From Bacteroidales bacterium (GTDB taxonomy: Bacteria; Bacteroidota; Bacteroidia; Bacteroidales; P3): 49,513 nucleotides of DNA. Location: contig JAISTG010000039.1 in the NCBI GenBank assembly GCA_031272705.1, positions 1 through 49,513 of the forward strand. The letters run 5' to 3'. The notes under the pieces are model-generated. The model did not search any database. It had not been told where the DNA came from and saw nothing but the letters and a program-made list of their open reading frames with translations. Numbering within the stretch: the first letter of the stretch is position 1; every line of letters starts with the position of its first letter. The position numbers and the translations under genes were made by a program. Positions 8,963 to 16,432 of this stretch are shown here, piece by piece.

Positions 8963-9619
8963 ATGTATATTCACAGAGAAGGTTACAAAATTTGTATTAT
9001 TACGGCACTTGTTGCTCTTGCAATAATTACTGCAATAGTAAATTATATGGAAGTTTGGAACGGATTTGCGTGGGCAGGTATCGGTGTTACGGCTCTTGCT
9101 TCCTTTATCATCATTCGTTTTTTCCGCATACCTAAACGCGAAATTGTTCATAACAACAAGCAGATTATTGCTTCGGCTGACGGTAAAATTGTGGTTGTTG
9201 AGCAGGTTTATGAGCCGGAAGTGTTGAAGACCGAGTGTATACAAATATCTACTTTTATGTCTCCTAACAATGTGCATGTCAATCGTTATCCTGTGTCGGG
9301 CAAGATTGTTTATGCCAATTACCATTCGGGAAAGTATTTTATTGCAAAGCACCCTAAAAGTTCCACATTGAACGAACGTACCACTGTTTGCGTAGAAACA
9401 GAGAGCGGACAACAGATTGTAATTCGTCAGATTGCTGGAGCGTTGGCACGAAGAATAGTTTGTTATGCTCGTGAGGGCGAATCGGTTAAACAAGGCGAAG
9501 AATTAGGTTTCATAAAGTTTGGTTCGCGTGTGGATTTGTTTATTCCTTTGTCGTGTGACGTACATATAGAACTGGAAGACAGAGTTAGGGGAGGGTTGAG
9601 CGTACTTGCAACACTGTAA
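8963..9619 (+). CDS. psd: Phosphatidylserine decarboxylase, short form
   Basis: A 218-residue proenzyme of the short Psd class typical of Bacteroidetes and related to archaetidylserine decarboxylase. N-terminal hydrophobic segments (about 10-27 and 33-53) anchor it. Conserved features are SADGKIV, the STFMSPNNVHVNR segment with the catalytic His, and KFGSRVD near the C terminus. Gly187-Ser188 is the expected self-cleavage point that makes the pyruvoyl group. It acts after CdsA and PS synthase to form phosphatidylethanolamine; no pssA is next to it here, although that pairing is common. Confidence 0.92.
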   Translation: MYIHREGYKICIITALVALAIITAIVNYMEVWNGFAWAGIGVTALASFIIIRFFRIPKREIVHNNKQIIASADGKIVVVEQVYEPEVLKTECIQISTFMSPNNVHVNRYPVSGKIVYANYHSGKYFIAKHPKSSTLNERTTVCVETESGQQIVIRQIAGALARRIVCYAREGESVKQGEELGFIKFGSRVDLFIPLSCDVHIELEDRVRGGLSVLATL

Positions 9620-9625
9620 TTGTAA

Positions 9626-10318
9626 ATGGAAGACATATCACAACAGATTCTTTTTGAGGACAATCATCTTATTATTTTGAACAAACAGGTATCGCAAATA
9701 GTGCAAGGCGATAAAACTTCGGATATTCCTCTGTCGGAGATGATTAAGGCTTATCTTAAAATTAAATACAATAAGGCTGGGAATGTGTTTTGTGGTGTTG
9801 TTCATCGTTTAGACAGACCTGTGAGCGGTGCGGTTATATTTGCAAAAACGGGTAAGGCTCTCACGCGTATGAATCTCCAACTTAAAGAACATCAGATAAA
9901 AAAAACTTATTGGGCAATTTCCCGTAATGCCCCACCTAAGCAATATGACACTTTGCGTGATTACATTTTTAGAAACCAACTTCAAAATAAATCCTACGTT
10001 GTCGCCAAGGAACATCCTGATGCGAAGTATGCCGAATTGGATTATTGCTTAATTTCGCAAAGTGATTTCTATTCATTGCTTGAAATCACGTTAAAAACGG
10101 GGCGTCATCACCAAATTAGATGTCAGTTGGCTGCCATTGGCTGTCCTATTAAGGGTGATTTGAAGTATGGTTTTGGTCGTTCCAATCAGTTATCATCCAT
10201 TTCGTTACATGCTCGTCAACTGCAGTTTGCACACCCCGTAACAAAGGAACAAATTAACATAATTGCACCTGTACCTCCAGATCCCTTATGGCAATGGTTT
10301 GAAAAACAAAATCAATAG
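9626..10318 (+). CDS. RluA-family RNA pseudouridine synthase
   Basis: A 230-residue pseudouridine synthase with the RluA signature HRLDRPVSG (catalytic Asp63). Other core motifs are KTYWAI, LKTGRHHQIRCQLAAIG and the C-terminal HARQLQFAHP. No N-terminal S4 domain is present, so it is a minimal catalytic enzyme like RluA/TruC; the target RNA cannot be assigned. It starts 6 bases after psd and ends the ftsH-led gene row. Confidence 0.9.
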   Translation: MEDISQQILFEDNHLIILNKQVSQIVQGDKTSDIPLSEMIKAYLKIKYNKAGNVFCGVVHRLDRPVSGAVIFAKTGKALTRMNLQLKEHQIKKTYWAISRNAPPKQYDTLRDYIFRNQLQNKSYVVAKEHPDAKYAELDYCLISQSDFYSLLEITLKTGRHHQIRCQLAAIGCPIKGDLKYGFGRSNQLSSISLHARQLQFAHPVTKEQINIIAPVPPDPLWQWFEKQNQ

Positions 10319-10586
10319 TTTTTATAAATTCCATTGATAAAAATTAGTTTTTTATAACAAACCTATCTTTTTTATAATTCTCCTGCCTGACAAAATGTCT
10401 TTTTTCAATGGCAAAATATCAATGATTTTTTTCGTAAAACGAAGTAAAAAAAAACATAAAAAAGTCTCTTAAAAAAATACTGATAAATAAACCAGTTACA
10501 AATGGCAAAAAATCGGCTTTTTTGAGGCATATATATAAGAGAACTTGATTTTGTCAAAATTTGTCTTATGTATGACAAAATATCGC
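10319..10586. other. Convergent intergenic region without phased repeats
   Basis: 268 bp of AT-rich sequence between two converging genes. Short related strings recur (TGACAAAAT, GACAAAATGTC, TTTTGTCAAAA, ATGACAAAATA), including small inverted pairs. There is no 21-bp array and no clear T-tract terminator. Confidence 0.5.
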
Positions 10587-11942
10587 TTAATTCATCGCAT
10601 TTTTAATCCAATCGGTATCAATTGCTAAAAGTTTCGCAAGATTCAACGCCTCCTGCGGTGCAGCAACAGAATTGTCTTCAATCAATGAATAATCCATATT
10701 TTTTACAATATCCTTAATGTTTACAGGTGGTGTAAGATTGTGATTAACAAAGCCTCGCACCCGCAAACGCCGAGCCTTAACATCATCTACCGAATAATGA
10801 GTAGTAACAACTGAAAAAGTTTTATAAGCAGCCATAATATTCACAAAACCACGTACTAATGCTGCTCCTTCATAAGGATTTGTAGTACGGGCAAGTTCAT
10901 CTATAAGCACAAGATAGCGTTTTTTATTCTTAAAATGTTGAATTATTGTATTTATATGCAGAATCTCCGCCGCAAAAGACGATAAACCGTCATTTTCATT
11001 TTGAAAATCGCCAATAGAAGTCAAAATATCCTCAACTAAACTCATTTTTGCAGATTTTGCAGCCACAAAAAAACCAAACTGCAAGCAAAATTGAGCAAAT
11101 GCAAGCGAACTTAACAGCATAGTTTTACCCGCCATATTAGCACCGGTCAGCAAAACAGGTTTATAATTTATACTCACTGTAATTGGCTGAAATGTTTTTC
11201 CGTCCGCCATCAGTTTTTCTTTAGCAGGAGGATACGTTAAATCATTAAATATCAATGCATCTTCCACGACTTGCGGACGCTGCATTGCCCATTGGGAATA
11301 TAATTCCGCTTTAGCAAAATTAACATCAATAGCCGCTACAATATCCATAGCAGAATACAAAATTTCAATGTATTTTATCAAATTTTCCGATAATTCTACC
11401 CTGATTTTGTCTTCAATTTCCCTGATTTTGATAAAAATATCCTCATTTTGCATTTCATTATACGATTTTCGCAATTTGGCAAGTTTGGGTTCGTATGCCG
11501 CATAAATATAAAACTGTTGTGTTTCCAAACCTTCCGGGTCTAAAAGTTGTACAATTTCGTTCAAATCGGGCAAAATCAACTCATCTGCAGGCAAATCAAA
11601 GAGAATAGACCGAATTTTCCCACATTTAAGAGCAAAAAACTTGATTTCAAAGAAAGAAATATCGTCTAAAACAAGTTTTTTTTCAAGTAGTTGCAAACTT
11701 CCATTTATGTTATGCGTTTCGGAAAGCAAATTTCGCAGTTTTTTAAGGTTTTTACGATTTATTTCTGCACAAAGATACTTCTGCACTATTGTAGTAAGGG
11801 ATAATTCCTTTTCAATCCACATTTTATCGGTTGAAAATTCCGTTTGATACAACCTTTGTCTGCCGAGAGCAGAGGCAACAGGCAATCTTTCCGCCATTAT
11901 TTTCAGTCCGTTATGTTTTAATATTGCTTCTTTGAAGGTCAT
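10587..11942 (-). CDS. MutS-like ATPase (possible KamC reactivase)
   Basis: A 451-residue protein with the MutS ATPase domain only partly accompanied by MutS core helices. Walker A is TGANMAGKT, then SIGDFQNENDGLSSFAAEI (MutS signature region), Walker B LVLIDELARTTNPYEG and the THY segment. The N-terminal mismatch-recognition domains are absent, so it is unlikely to act in mismatch repair. From family knowledge, short MutS-like proteins of this type in Bacteroidetes include KamC, the ATPase that reactivates lysine 5,6-aminomutase; no kamDE genes are nearby, so this stays a suggestion. I start at ATG 11942 (MTFKEAIL) because the upstream in-frame TTG lies inside the -7 element. Confidence 0.75.
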   Translation of the reverse strand: MTFKEAILKHNGLKIMAERLPVASALGRQRLYQTEFSTDKMWIEKELSLTTIVQKYLCAEINRKNLKKLRNLLSETHNINGSLQLLEKKLVLDDISFFEIKFFALKCGKIRSILFDLPADELILPDLNEIVQLLDPEGLETQQFYIYAAYEPKLAKLRKSYNEMQNEDIFIKIREIEDKIRVELSENLIKYIEILYSAMDIVAAIDVNFAKAELYSQWAMQRPQVVEDALIFNDLTYPPAKEKLMADGKTFQPITVSINYKPVLLTGANMAGKTMLLSSLAFAQFCLQFGFFVAAKSAKMSLVEDILTSIGDFQNENDGLSSFAAEILHINTIIQHFKNKKRYLVLIDELARTTNPYEGAALVRGFVNIMAAYKTFSVVTTHYSVDDVKARRLRVRGFVNHNLTPPVNIKDIVKNMDYSLIEDNSVAAPQEALNLAKLLAIDTDWIKNAMN

Positions 11943-11966
11943 ATATAAAGTTTGTTTTTCCGTTTG

Positions 11967-11974
11967 CAAAAGTA
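11967..11974 (-). promoter_or_regulatory. -7 element for the MutS-like gene
   Basis: TACTTTTG on the minus strand, 25 bases before ATG 11942. The phased array at 12020-12133 begins about 45 bases further upstream. Confidence 0.65.
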
Positions 11975-12019
11975 GTTTATTTTTCTTTAATACGATATTA
12001 TTTACTTATCTTACATTCA

Positions 12020-12133
12020 AATTTGCCTTTGTAAAATTGAATGCAAATTACGGAAAATTAGAATCAAATTCCAGCATTCTATAATTTGATTTCAGAACGC
12101 TATAATCAAATTTCAGCGTTCCGTAATTTGATT
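12020..12133. repeat. 21-bp phased box/linker array
   Basis: Boxes at 12062 (AATCAAATT), 12083 (AATTTGATT), 12104 (AATCAAATT) and 12125 (AATTTGATT) are exactly 21 bp apart. Degenerate boxes at 12041 (ATGCAAATT) and 12020 (AATTTGCCT) continue the phase. The 12-base linkers are CCAGCATTCTAT, TCAGAACGCTAT and TCAGCGTTCCGT. It lies upstream of the MutS-like gene promoter. Confidence 0.9.
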
Positions 12134-12155
12134 ATAAACCGATTTAACTTAACGT

Positions 12156-12196
12156 AAAAGCCCGACAGATTAAGTTTCTATCGGGCTTTTGCGTTT
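12156..12196. terminator. Rho-independent terminator, orphan
   Basis: AAAAGCCCGA (12156-12165) pairs with TCGGGCTTTT (12181-12190) around a 15-base loop, followed on the plus strand by GCGTTTTTT. No recognised gene ends nearby on either strand. On the minus strand it would end a transcript from the promoter at 12674. Confidence 0.75.
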
Positions 12197-12435
12197 TTTA
12201 TCAATTTTATTATTGTTTTGGAACAAGAAAATCAGAATTTAAATCAATCTCAATATCATCCGTTGCTATCATCAAAGAGTTTTGCTCATAATCCTGCGGG
12301 CTTTCGCCCAATTAAAAATGTTTTTTGTCATTTTAATTTAATTATTAAGTTATTACTAAATTTATTTTGTTATTTTCAATTTACCAATTTGTATGTTTTT
12401 ATTAGGAATCAAACGTGTTTTTTGCGTTTCAGTAA

Positions 12436-12624
12436 CATGTACGGACGCCATCTGTACATGTACGGAAATTGTCTGTACATGTACGGACGCCATCTGTACA
12501 TGTACGGAAACCATCTGTACATGTACGGAAACCATCTGTACATGTACGGAAACTATCTGTACATGTATGGAAACCATCTGTACATGTACGGAAACCATCT
12601 GTACATGTACAGAAGCCGTCTGTA
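12436..12624. repeat. Nine 21-bp tandem repeats with GTACATGTAC palindrome
   Basis: Nine units of exactly 21 bp, each built from a perfect palindrome (GTACATGTAC, shared across the unit joint) and an 11-base joiner such as GGAAACCATCT, itself a GG-AAA-CC quasi-palindrome. Variants: GGACGCCATCT in units 1 and 3, GGAAATTGTCT in unit 2, and CATGTATGG in unit 7. The array has no stop in several frames on both strands, which gives false repeat proteins. Confidence 0.95.
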
Positions 12625-12673
12625 ACCGCACAGGAAGTATAATAATATGTAAAAAATCTATTCATAGCAGCGG

Positions 12674-12704
12674 CAAAGGTACAAAAAGGTTTAATATCAC
12701 CAAA
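12674..12704 (-). promoter_or_regulatory. Strong orphan promoter reading into the repeat array
   Basis: On the minus strand TTTG (12704-12701), a 19-base spacer and TACCTTTG (12681-12674) match the Bacteroidetes promoter about as well as any in the window. Transcription would start near 12667 and cross all nine repeats toward the terminator at 12190-12156, giving an RNA of roughly 500 bases. Confidence 0.65.
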
Positions 12705-12784
12705 TTATTTGCAAAAAAAAGTTTCAAGAAATAAAAAAAATGTTTTCATCAGCCATTTTCGTATTCTCTTCTCGCACCGCACCA

Positions 12785-13495
12785 CTATCGTTTGTAAAGC
12801 AAAAATGGCGAAGTTAAATTTTTATAAGTTTCGGTATAAGTATTATCTCTATTGCGAATTATAATATGACCGATTGAAGTATCGCAATCCATTTTTTGTT
12901 TGCCGAACTGACTGATAATACGTCTGCAAGGTTTGTTATCTTTGTCAAAAATAAAATGTTGTTTAATTAGAAAAAGGTTTTGTGTTTCGGCTATAAATAG
13001 TTTTTTCATTTCATTATGGGGTAAAATCACAACAAAATAGCCATTGGGCGAAAGCAATTTCTCAACCGACAATACCAAATCCTGTAATGTTAAAGTTACA
13101 TTATGCCTTGATATATTTCGTTTTTCATTATTGGAAAGCAAACTGTCAATAAAAAAAGGAGGATTTGCAACAATCAAATCAAATTTTTCCAATGTTTTTT
13201 GCGTAAAATTTTGTAATGAGATGTGTTTAGCGGTTAAACGTTTGTGAAATTTGGAGTTTGCAAAGTTTATTGATGCTTCTTGAATGCTTTCCTTATCAAT
13301 ATCAATCGCCACAATCTCCGTTTGTTTATAGATTTGAGCCATACATAAAGCCACAATGCCACAACCTGTCCCAATATCTAATGCGTTAGAAGGCTTAAAT
13401 ATCGGCAGTAACGCACTTAACAAAATAGCATCCGTACCAATTTTCATTGTAGAATGGCTATGATTTAACTCAAATTCTTTGCATTGAAATTCCAT
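12785..13495 (-). CDS. tRNA1(Val) A37 N6-methyltransferase, TrmN6/YfiC-like
   Basis: A 236-residue SAM-dependent methyltransferase. The SAM motif ALDIGTGCGIVALCMAQ is followed by an acidic residue after IVAIDID, and the catalytic motif NPPFF is typical of N6-adenine enzymes acting on RNA. Start and length fit the YfiC/TrmN6 family, which methylates A37 of tRNA-Val in E. coli. Target identity here is inferred. It begins 12 bases after the terminator of the exbD operon, and no exact -7 element lies between (only TATAAACTTTG, one base too long), so it may depend on terminator read-through. Confidence 0.85.
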   Translation of the reverse strand: MEFQCKEFELNHSHSTMKIGTDAILLSALLPIFKPSNALDIGTGCGIVALCMAQIYKQTEIVAIDIDKESIQEASINFANSKFHKRLTAKHISLQNFTQKTLEKFDLIVANPPFFIDSLLSNNEKRNISRHNVTLTLQDLVLSVEKLLSPNGYFVVILPHNEMKKLFIAETQNLFLIKQHFIFDKDNKPCRRIISQFGKQKMDCDTSIGHIIIRNRDNTYTETYKNLTSPFLLYKR

Positions 13496-13497
13496 AT

Positions 13498-13529
13498 CAA
13501 AAAAAACTGCCCGAGTTTTACTCAGGCAG
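13498..13529 (-). terminator. Rho-independent terminator of the exbB-exbD operon
   Basis: On the minus strand CTGCCTGAG (13529-13521) pairs with CTCGGGCAG (13515-13507) around TAAAA, with one T-G wobble, and is followed by an eight-T run. It lies 28 bases after the last exbD stop and immediately before the TrmN6-like gene. Confidence 0.8.
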
Positions 13530-13556
13530 CATCATCAAAGTTTATAAAATTATGAG

Positions 13557-14024
13557 TTAGTATGCCTTTTTCGCTTTACCAGCAGCATACATAATACGCA
13601 AAGCTCCTGCTTTACGCAATTCCTGTTTTATGTCAGTAACATCACCCATTTTTACTTCCTTATCGCATTTAAGCGTAGTAGTTAATAATGCTCTTTCGGA
13701 CTCACTTCGTTGCGCTCTTTCGGATTCTATAAACGCAGCAATATCAGAAAGGTCTGCTATTTGGTCGTTCAACTGAATACGAGTAGCAATTCCGTACTTT
13801 TTAGCATCAAGCGGCGTTCCTATGTAGATATAACTTACAAGTGATTTCTGTTCCAACTTCTGTATTTCCGATGCTTTGGGCATATTTTGATGAACCATCA
13901 CTGTGCTTTCCCGCATATTGGAAATAACCATAAAGAAGAACAAAAACATAAAGATAATATCCGACATTGAACTAGTGTTCATTCCGGGAACTTTTCTTTC
14001 TTCCTTGTTTGTGAATTTTGCCAT
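13557..14024 (-). CDS. ExbD/TolR family biopolymer transport protein (second copy)
   Basis: A 155-residue protein with a short cytoplasmic N terminus, one membrane helix (about 22-38) and a periplasmic domain. The ExbD/TolR signature GMNTSSMSDIIFMFLFFFMV carries the membrane Asp that conducts protons in this family. It works with ExbB to energise TonB-dependent outer-membrane transport or a related system. It overlaps the preceding exbD by one base (TAATG), with an AGGAGG string upstream. Two different ExbD paralogues in a row are usual in Bacteroidetes. Confidence 0.88.
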   Translation of the reverse strand: MAKFTNKEERKVPGMNTSSMSDIIFMFLFFFMVISNMRESTVMVHQNMPKASEIQKLEQKSLVSYIYIGTPLDAKKYGIATRIQLNDQIADLSDIAAFIESERAQRSESERALLTTTLKCDKEVKMGDVTDIKQELRKAGALRIMYAAGKAKKAY

Positions 14025-14614
14025 TATTTTTTTCCTCCTTCTTTTACGCCAACAGGTTCAGCCTCAGAAATAGTTGATGGTACAGCCTTATCTACTGCTT
14101 CCTGTTGTTCATGAGTGCAATCGGAATAAGAACGATAGAATTTATTTTTAGCCATTTCGTCTCTTAATTCCTTGATTGCTGCTTCCAGTTCATTTTGCAC
14201 CTGCACATAAATATCATAAGAAGTTCCTCTGTCATTTTGCAGAGAGATAACACCTTGCGACACCATTACCTCCCCAAGCAACGGGATATTAACCTGTTTC
14301 TTGTCAGGGAGATTAGGTAGATTCTGCGGATTAGACAAAAATTCTTTTGCTCTGTCTTTCAACAATGCAATATCGCCAACTGCTCCGTCAAAGAACAGAC
14401 GGTCATTTTTATCTACCAGAACTTGAAAGATATTATTCTCATGAATTTTTATTGTGTTTTCTTTAGGCTTGTCGTTCATTGGTGGCAAACGTCTTGGTAT
14501 TCCTTTGTCCGTATTGATTGATGAAGTCAGCAGGAAAAAGGTCAATAACAGGAACGATATATCCGACATTGACGAACTGTTAAGAGCAGGTACGCTTTTT
14601 TTCTTTCGTGCCAT
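14024..14614 (-). CDS. ExbD/TolR family biopolymer transport protein (first copy)
   Basis: A 196-residue ExbD paralogue. The N-terminal ALNSSSMSDISFLLLTFFLL segment holds the proton-pathway Asp and the single membrane helix; the rest is periplasmic. Its C-terminal part (about 150-196) is longer than in the second copy. It lies 9 bases after the small membrane protein and overlaps the next exbD by one base, so the two are probably made together, perhaps as a heteromer. Confidence 0.88.
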   Translation of the reverse strand: MARKKKSVPALNSSSMSDISFLLLTFFLLTSSINTDKGIPRRLPPMNDKPKENTIKIHENNIFQVLVDKNDRLFFDGAVGDIALLKDRAKEFLSNPQNLPNLPDKKQVNIPLLGEVMVSQGVISLQNDRGTSYDIYVQVQNELEAAIKELRDEMAKNKFYRSYSDCTHEQQEAVDKAVPSTISEAEPVGVKEGGKK

Positions 14615-14623
14615 AATCCTAAA

Positions 14624-15082
14624 TTATTTTATTTTCTTTGCTATTTCTGCATAAAGAACGGCAATAACAACTCCTGCCAATAGGGTATATACCATATAAA
14701 GACTGCCACCTATCAATTTGGAATTGCCATAATCAGAACCTGTTTTGTCAAACAGCAACTGAGGTATATCTGTTCCTGATGCTAAAATATAACATACTAC
14801 AAAAACTACTGCAAGAATTATAACTGCAAAAATAGTTTTCTTTTGTTTTTTAGGATATTTGATTATCTGTCCCAACGCAAAGCCTATCGTTAATACAATC
14901 ACGAGAGCAAAAAGAGTTACCATTGACCAGTATGCAATGTTCCAAGACAATGCTGCCGAGCCGGTAGGATTAAGAGCCATTTCATCCTTGTAAAAGAAGG
15001 CATAAAGCAATGCAAAGAAACATGCAACAACTCCCCATACAATAGCGACAGACCAATATATTTTTCTATATGTATTTTTCAT
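14624..15082 (-). CDS. Four-helix membrane protein of unknown function in the ExbB/ExbD operon
   Basis: A 152-residue protein with about four membrane segments (roughly 9-29, 46-68, 82-102 and 126-147) and no domain I can name. Its place between exbB and the exbD pair suggests an accessory role in the proton-driven complex. It has the clearest Shine-Dalgarno sequence in the window, AAGGAGG (15094-15088), 5 bases before its ATG, although ribosomes of this group rarely use one. No cysteine or charged motif stands out. Confidence 0.75.
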   Translation of the reverse strand: MKNTYRKIYWSVAIVWGVVACFFALLYAFFYKDEMALNPTGSAALSWNIAYWSMVTLFALVIVLTIGFALGQIIKYPKKQKKTIFAVIILAVVFVVCYILASGTDIPQLLFDKTGSDYGNSKLIGGSLYMVYTLLAGVVIAVLYAEIAKKIK

Positions 15083-15137
15083 AGATTCCTCCTTGTTTTT
15101 TTAAGTAATTAAACGTTTATTCTCTTATGAGAAACAA

Positions 15138-15941
15138 TTACTTTCTGTTCTTAACAAGGATGTCCATGAATGATATAGAAGAATCTTCCATAGTAGTTAC
15201 CAAAGATTCAATCTTTGAAAGAAGATAATTGTAACATACCTGAAGGATAAGAGCAACTATCAAACCAAAAACGGTTGTAATCAAGGCAACCTTCATACCG
15301 CCGGCAACAACAGTAGGGGATATATCACCTGCTTTCTCAATATCATCAAAAGCCATAACCATACCGATAACTGTACCCAAGAATCCTAAAGATGGTGCGA
15401 GTGCAATAAACAATCCTATCCATGACATATTGCTTTCAAGCCTTGCCATTTGAACTCCTCCATAGGAAGTGATAGCCTTCTCTACGTCTTCCAAACCATT
15501 ATCTACACGGTCTAAACCCTGATAAAAGATAGATGCAACCGGTCCTCTGGTATTACGGCATACATTTTTAGCCTCTTCATAATTACCTTTTGCAACATTG
15601 TCCTCAATCTTTGTTAAGAGTTTTTCAACGTTAGTTGTTGCAAGGTTCAAATAAAGAACTCTTTCAATAACTAATGCAAATCCCAAAATCATACAGATAA
15701 GGATTGGAGTCATCCAAGCAACACCTCCTTCAATGAATTTGGTTTTCAGCATTTGATGAAACGATTGGCTCGTTTCTTCTTCGGCAACAGCAGGTTGTTC
15801 AGTGGCAACAGCCGTTTCAGTTGGAGAAACCGTAGTTTCGCTTTCAGTAGCCTTTGCTTTGTTATTTTCTGCAAAGGAAACATTAGATAAACCTAACGTC
15901 AATACCATTACGATTGACAAATAAGCACATACTTTCTTCAT
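15138..15941 (-). CDS. exbB: MotA/TolQ/ExbB proton channel family protein
   Basis: A 267-residue protein starting with a signal-like segment (MKKVCAYLSIVMVLTLGLSNVSFAE) and an acidic, Ala/Thr/Glu-rich stretch. The ExbB core of three membrane helices follows (about 75-95, 175-198 and 213-236). The region LAPSLGFLGTVIGMVMAFDDI is the conserved MotA/TolQ/ExbB signature. It forms the pentameric channel around ExbD. It is the first gene of the operon; the extended N terminus is usual for Bacteroidetes ExbB. Confidence 0.92.
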   Translation of the reverse strand: MKKVCAYLSIVMVLTLGLSNVSFAENNKAKATESETTVSPTETAVATEQPAVAEEETSQSFHQMLKTKFIEGGVAWMTPILICMILGFALVIERVLYLNLATTNVEKLLTKIEDNVAKGNYEEAKNVCRNTRGPVASIFYQGLDRVDNGLEDVEKAITSYGGVQMARLESNMSWIGLFIALAPSLGFLGTVIGMVMAFDDIEKAGDISPTVVAGGMKVALITTVFGLIVALILQVCYNYLLSKIESLVTTMEDSSISFMDILVKNRK

Positions 15942-16010
15942 AGTGTTTTTTTAATTTGTTGTTATTTAATTATTATTTACTTAAAACTTAATTCTCTTTT
16001 TTTGAGGCTG

Positions 16011-16018
16011 CAAATTTA
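16011..16018 (-). promoter_or_regulatory. -7 element for the exbB operon
   Basis: TAAATTTG on the minus strand, 69 bases before the exbB ATG, giving a leader of about 60 bases. No good -33 TTTG at the usual spacing. Confidence 0.5.
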
Positions 16019-16281
16019 CAATCTTATTTTCTAATAATCATACTTTTTTCCATTTATTTTTTAACTTTTTTTATTGTTTAATTGTAATACTATGGTTTTC
16101 AGTCTTTTTCAAGCAGCAATTTATTTTTCATTTTTTTGCTTTTGAAAAAGCAAAAAGTGATTTTAACCCACGGAAAACCCCATATAAATAATCAAAATCA
16201 CTATTATGAAACATTGAAAGTTTGAAATAACTCATACGTTTTACTGATTGAAATCTTGAAAACATTCTTTAATTTTCCTGA

Positions 16282-16395
16282 AATCAAATTCCGGCGTTCT
16301 ATAATCAAATTACAGAATGCCGGAATTTGATTATAAAACGCCGGAATCAAATTACAGATTTCTATAATTTGATTTTAGAAATCCGTAATCAGATA
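16282..16395. repeat. 21-bp phased box/linker array
   Basis: Boxes at 16282 (AATCAAATT), 16303 (AATCAAATT), 16324 (AATTTGATT), 16345 (AATCAAATT), 16366 (AATTTGATT) and 16387 (AATCAGATA) are exactly 21 bp apart. Linkers are CCGGCGTTCTAT, ACAGAATGCCGG, ATAAAACGCCGG, ACAGATTTCTAT and TTAGAAATCCGT. The array ends 38 bases from the htpG stop and lies upstream of exbB. Confidence 0.95.
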
Positions 16396-16432
16396 TTTGT
16401 TCCGTATCAGTGCATAAGCATAATTTATATGC

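Larger units (their letters stand above)
12191..12784. other. Gene-free stretch with an orphan transcription unit
   Basis: About 590 bp with a strong minus-strand promoter, nine 21-bp repeats downstream of it, and a terminator beyond. No convincing protein gene is present. A 78-codon minus-strand frame starting at ATG 12665 runs through the repeats as a TCTDGFR-type heptad, but its leader would be only a few bases. Confidence 0.5.
15942..16432. other. Gene-free stretch exbB-htpG
   Basis: 491 bp holding the exbB -7 element near 16018 and a phased box array at 16282-16395, close to the htpG stop. The remainder is AT-rich, with GCTTTTGAAAAAGC forming a small palindrome near 16139-16152. No other gene is seen. 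Confidence 0.6.

Noticed and set aside
10388..10580. Array of TGACAAAAT repeats
   Set aside because: The copies are few, irregularly spaced and explained by low-complexity AT-rich sequence.
10587..11942. Mismatch repair protein MutS
   Set aside because: Only the ATPase core and part of the clamp-like region are present; the mismatch-binding domains are missing, so mutS is not assigned.
12436..12624. CRISPR array
   Set aside because: The repeats are directly tandem with no unique spacers of 25-40 bp, and no cas gene is present.
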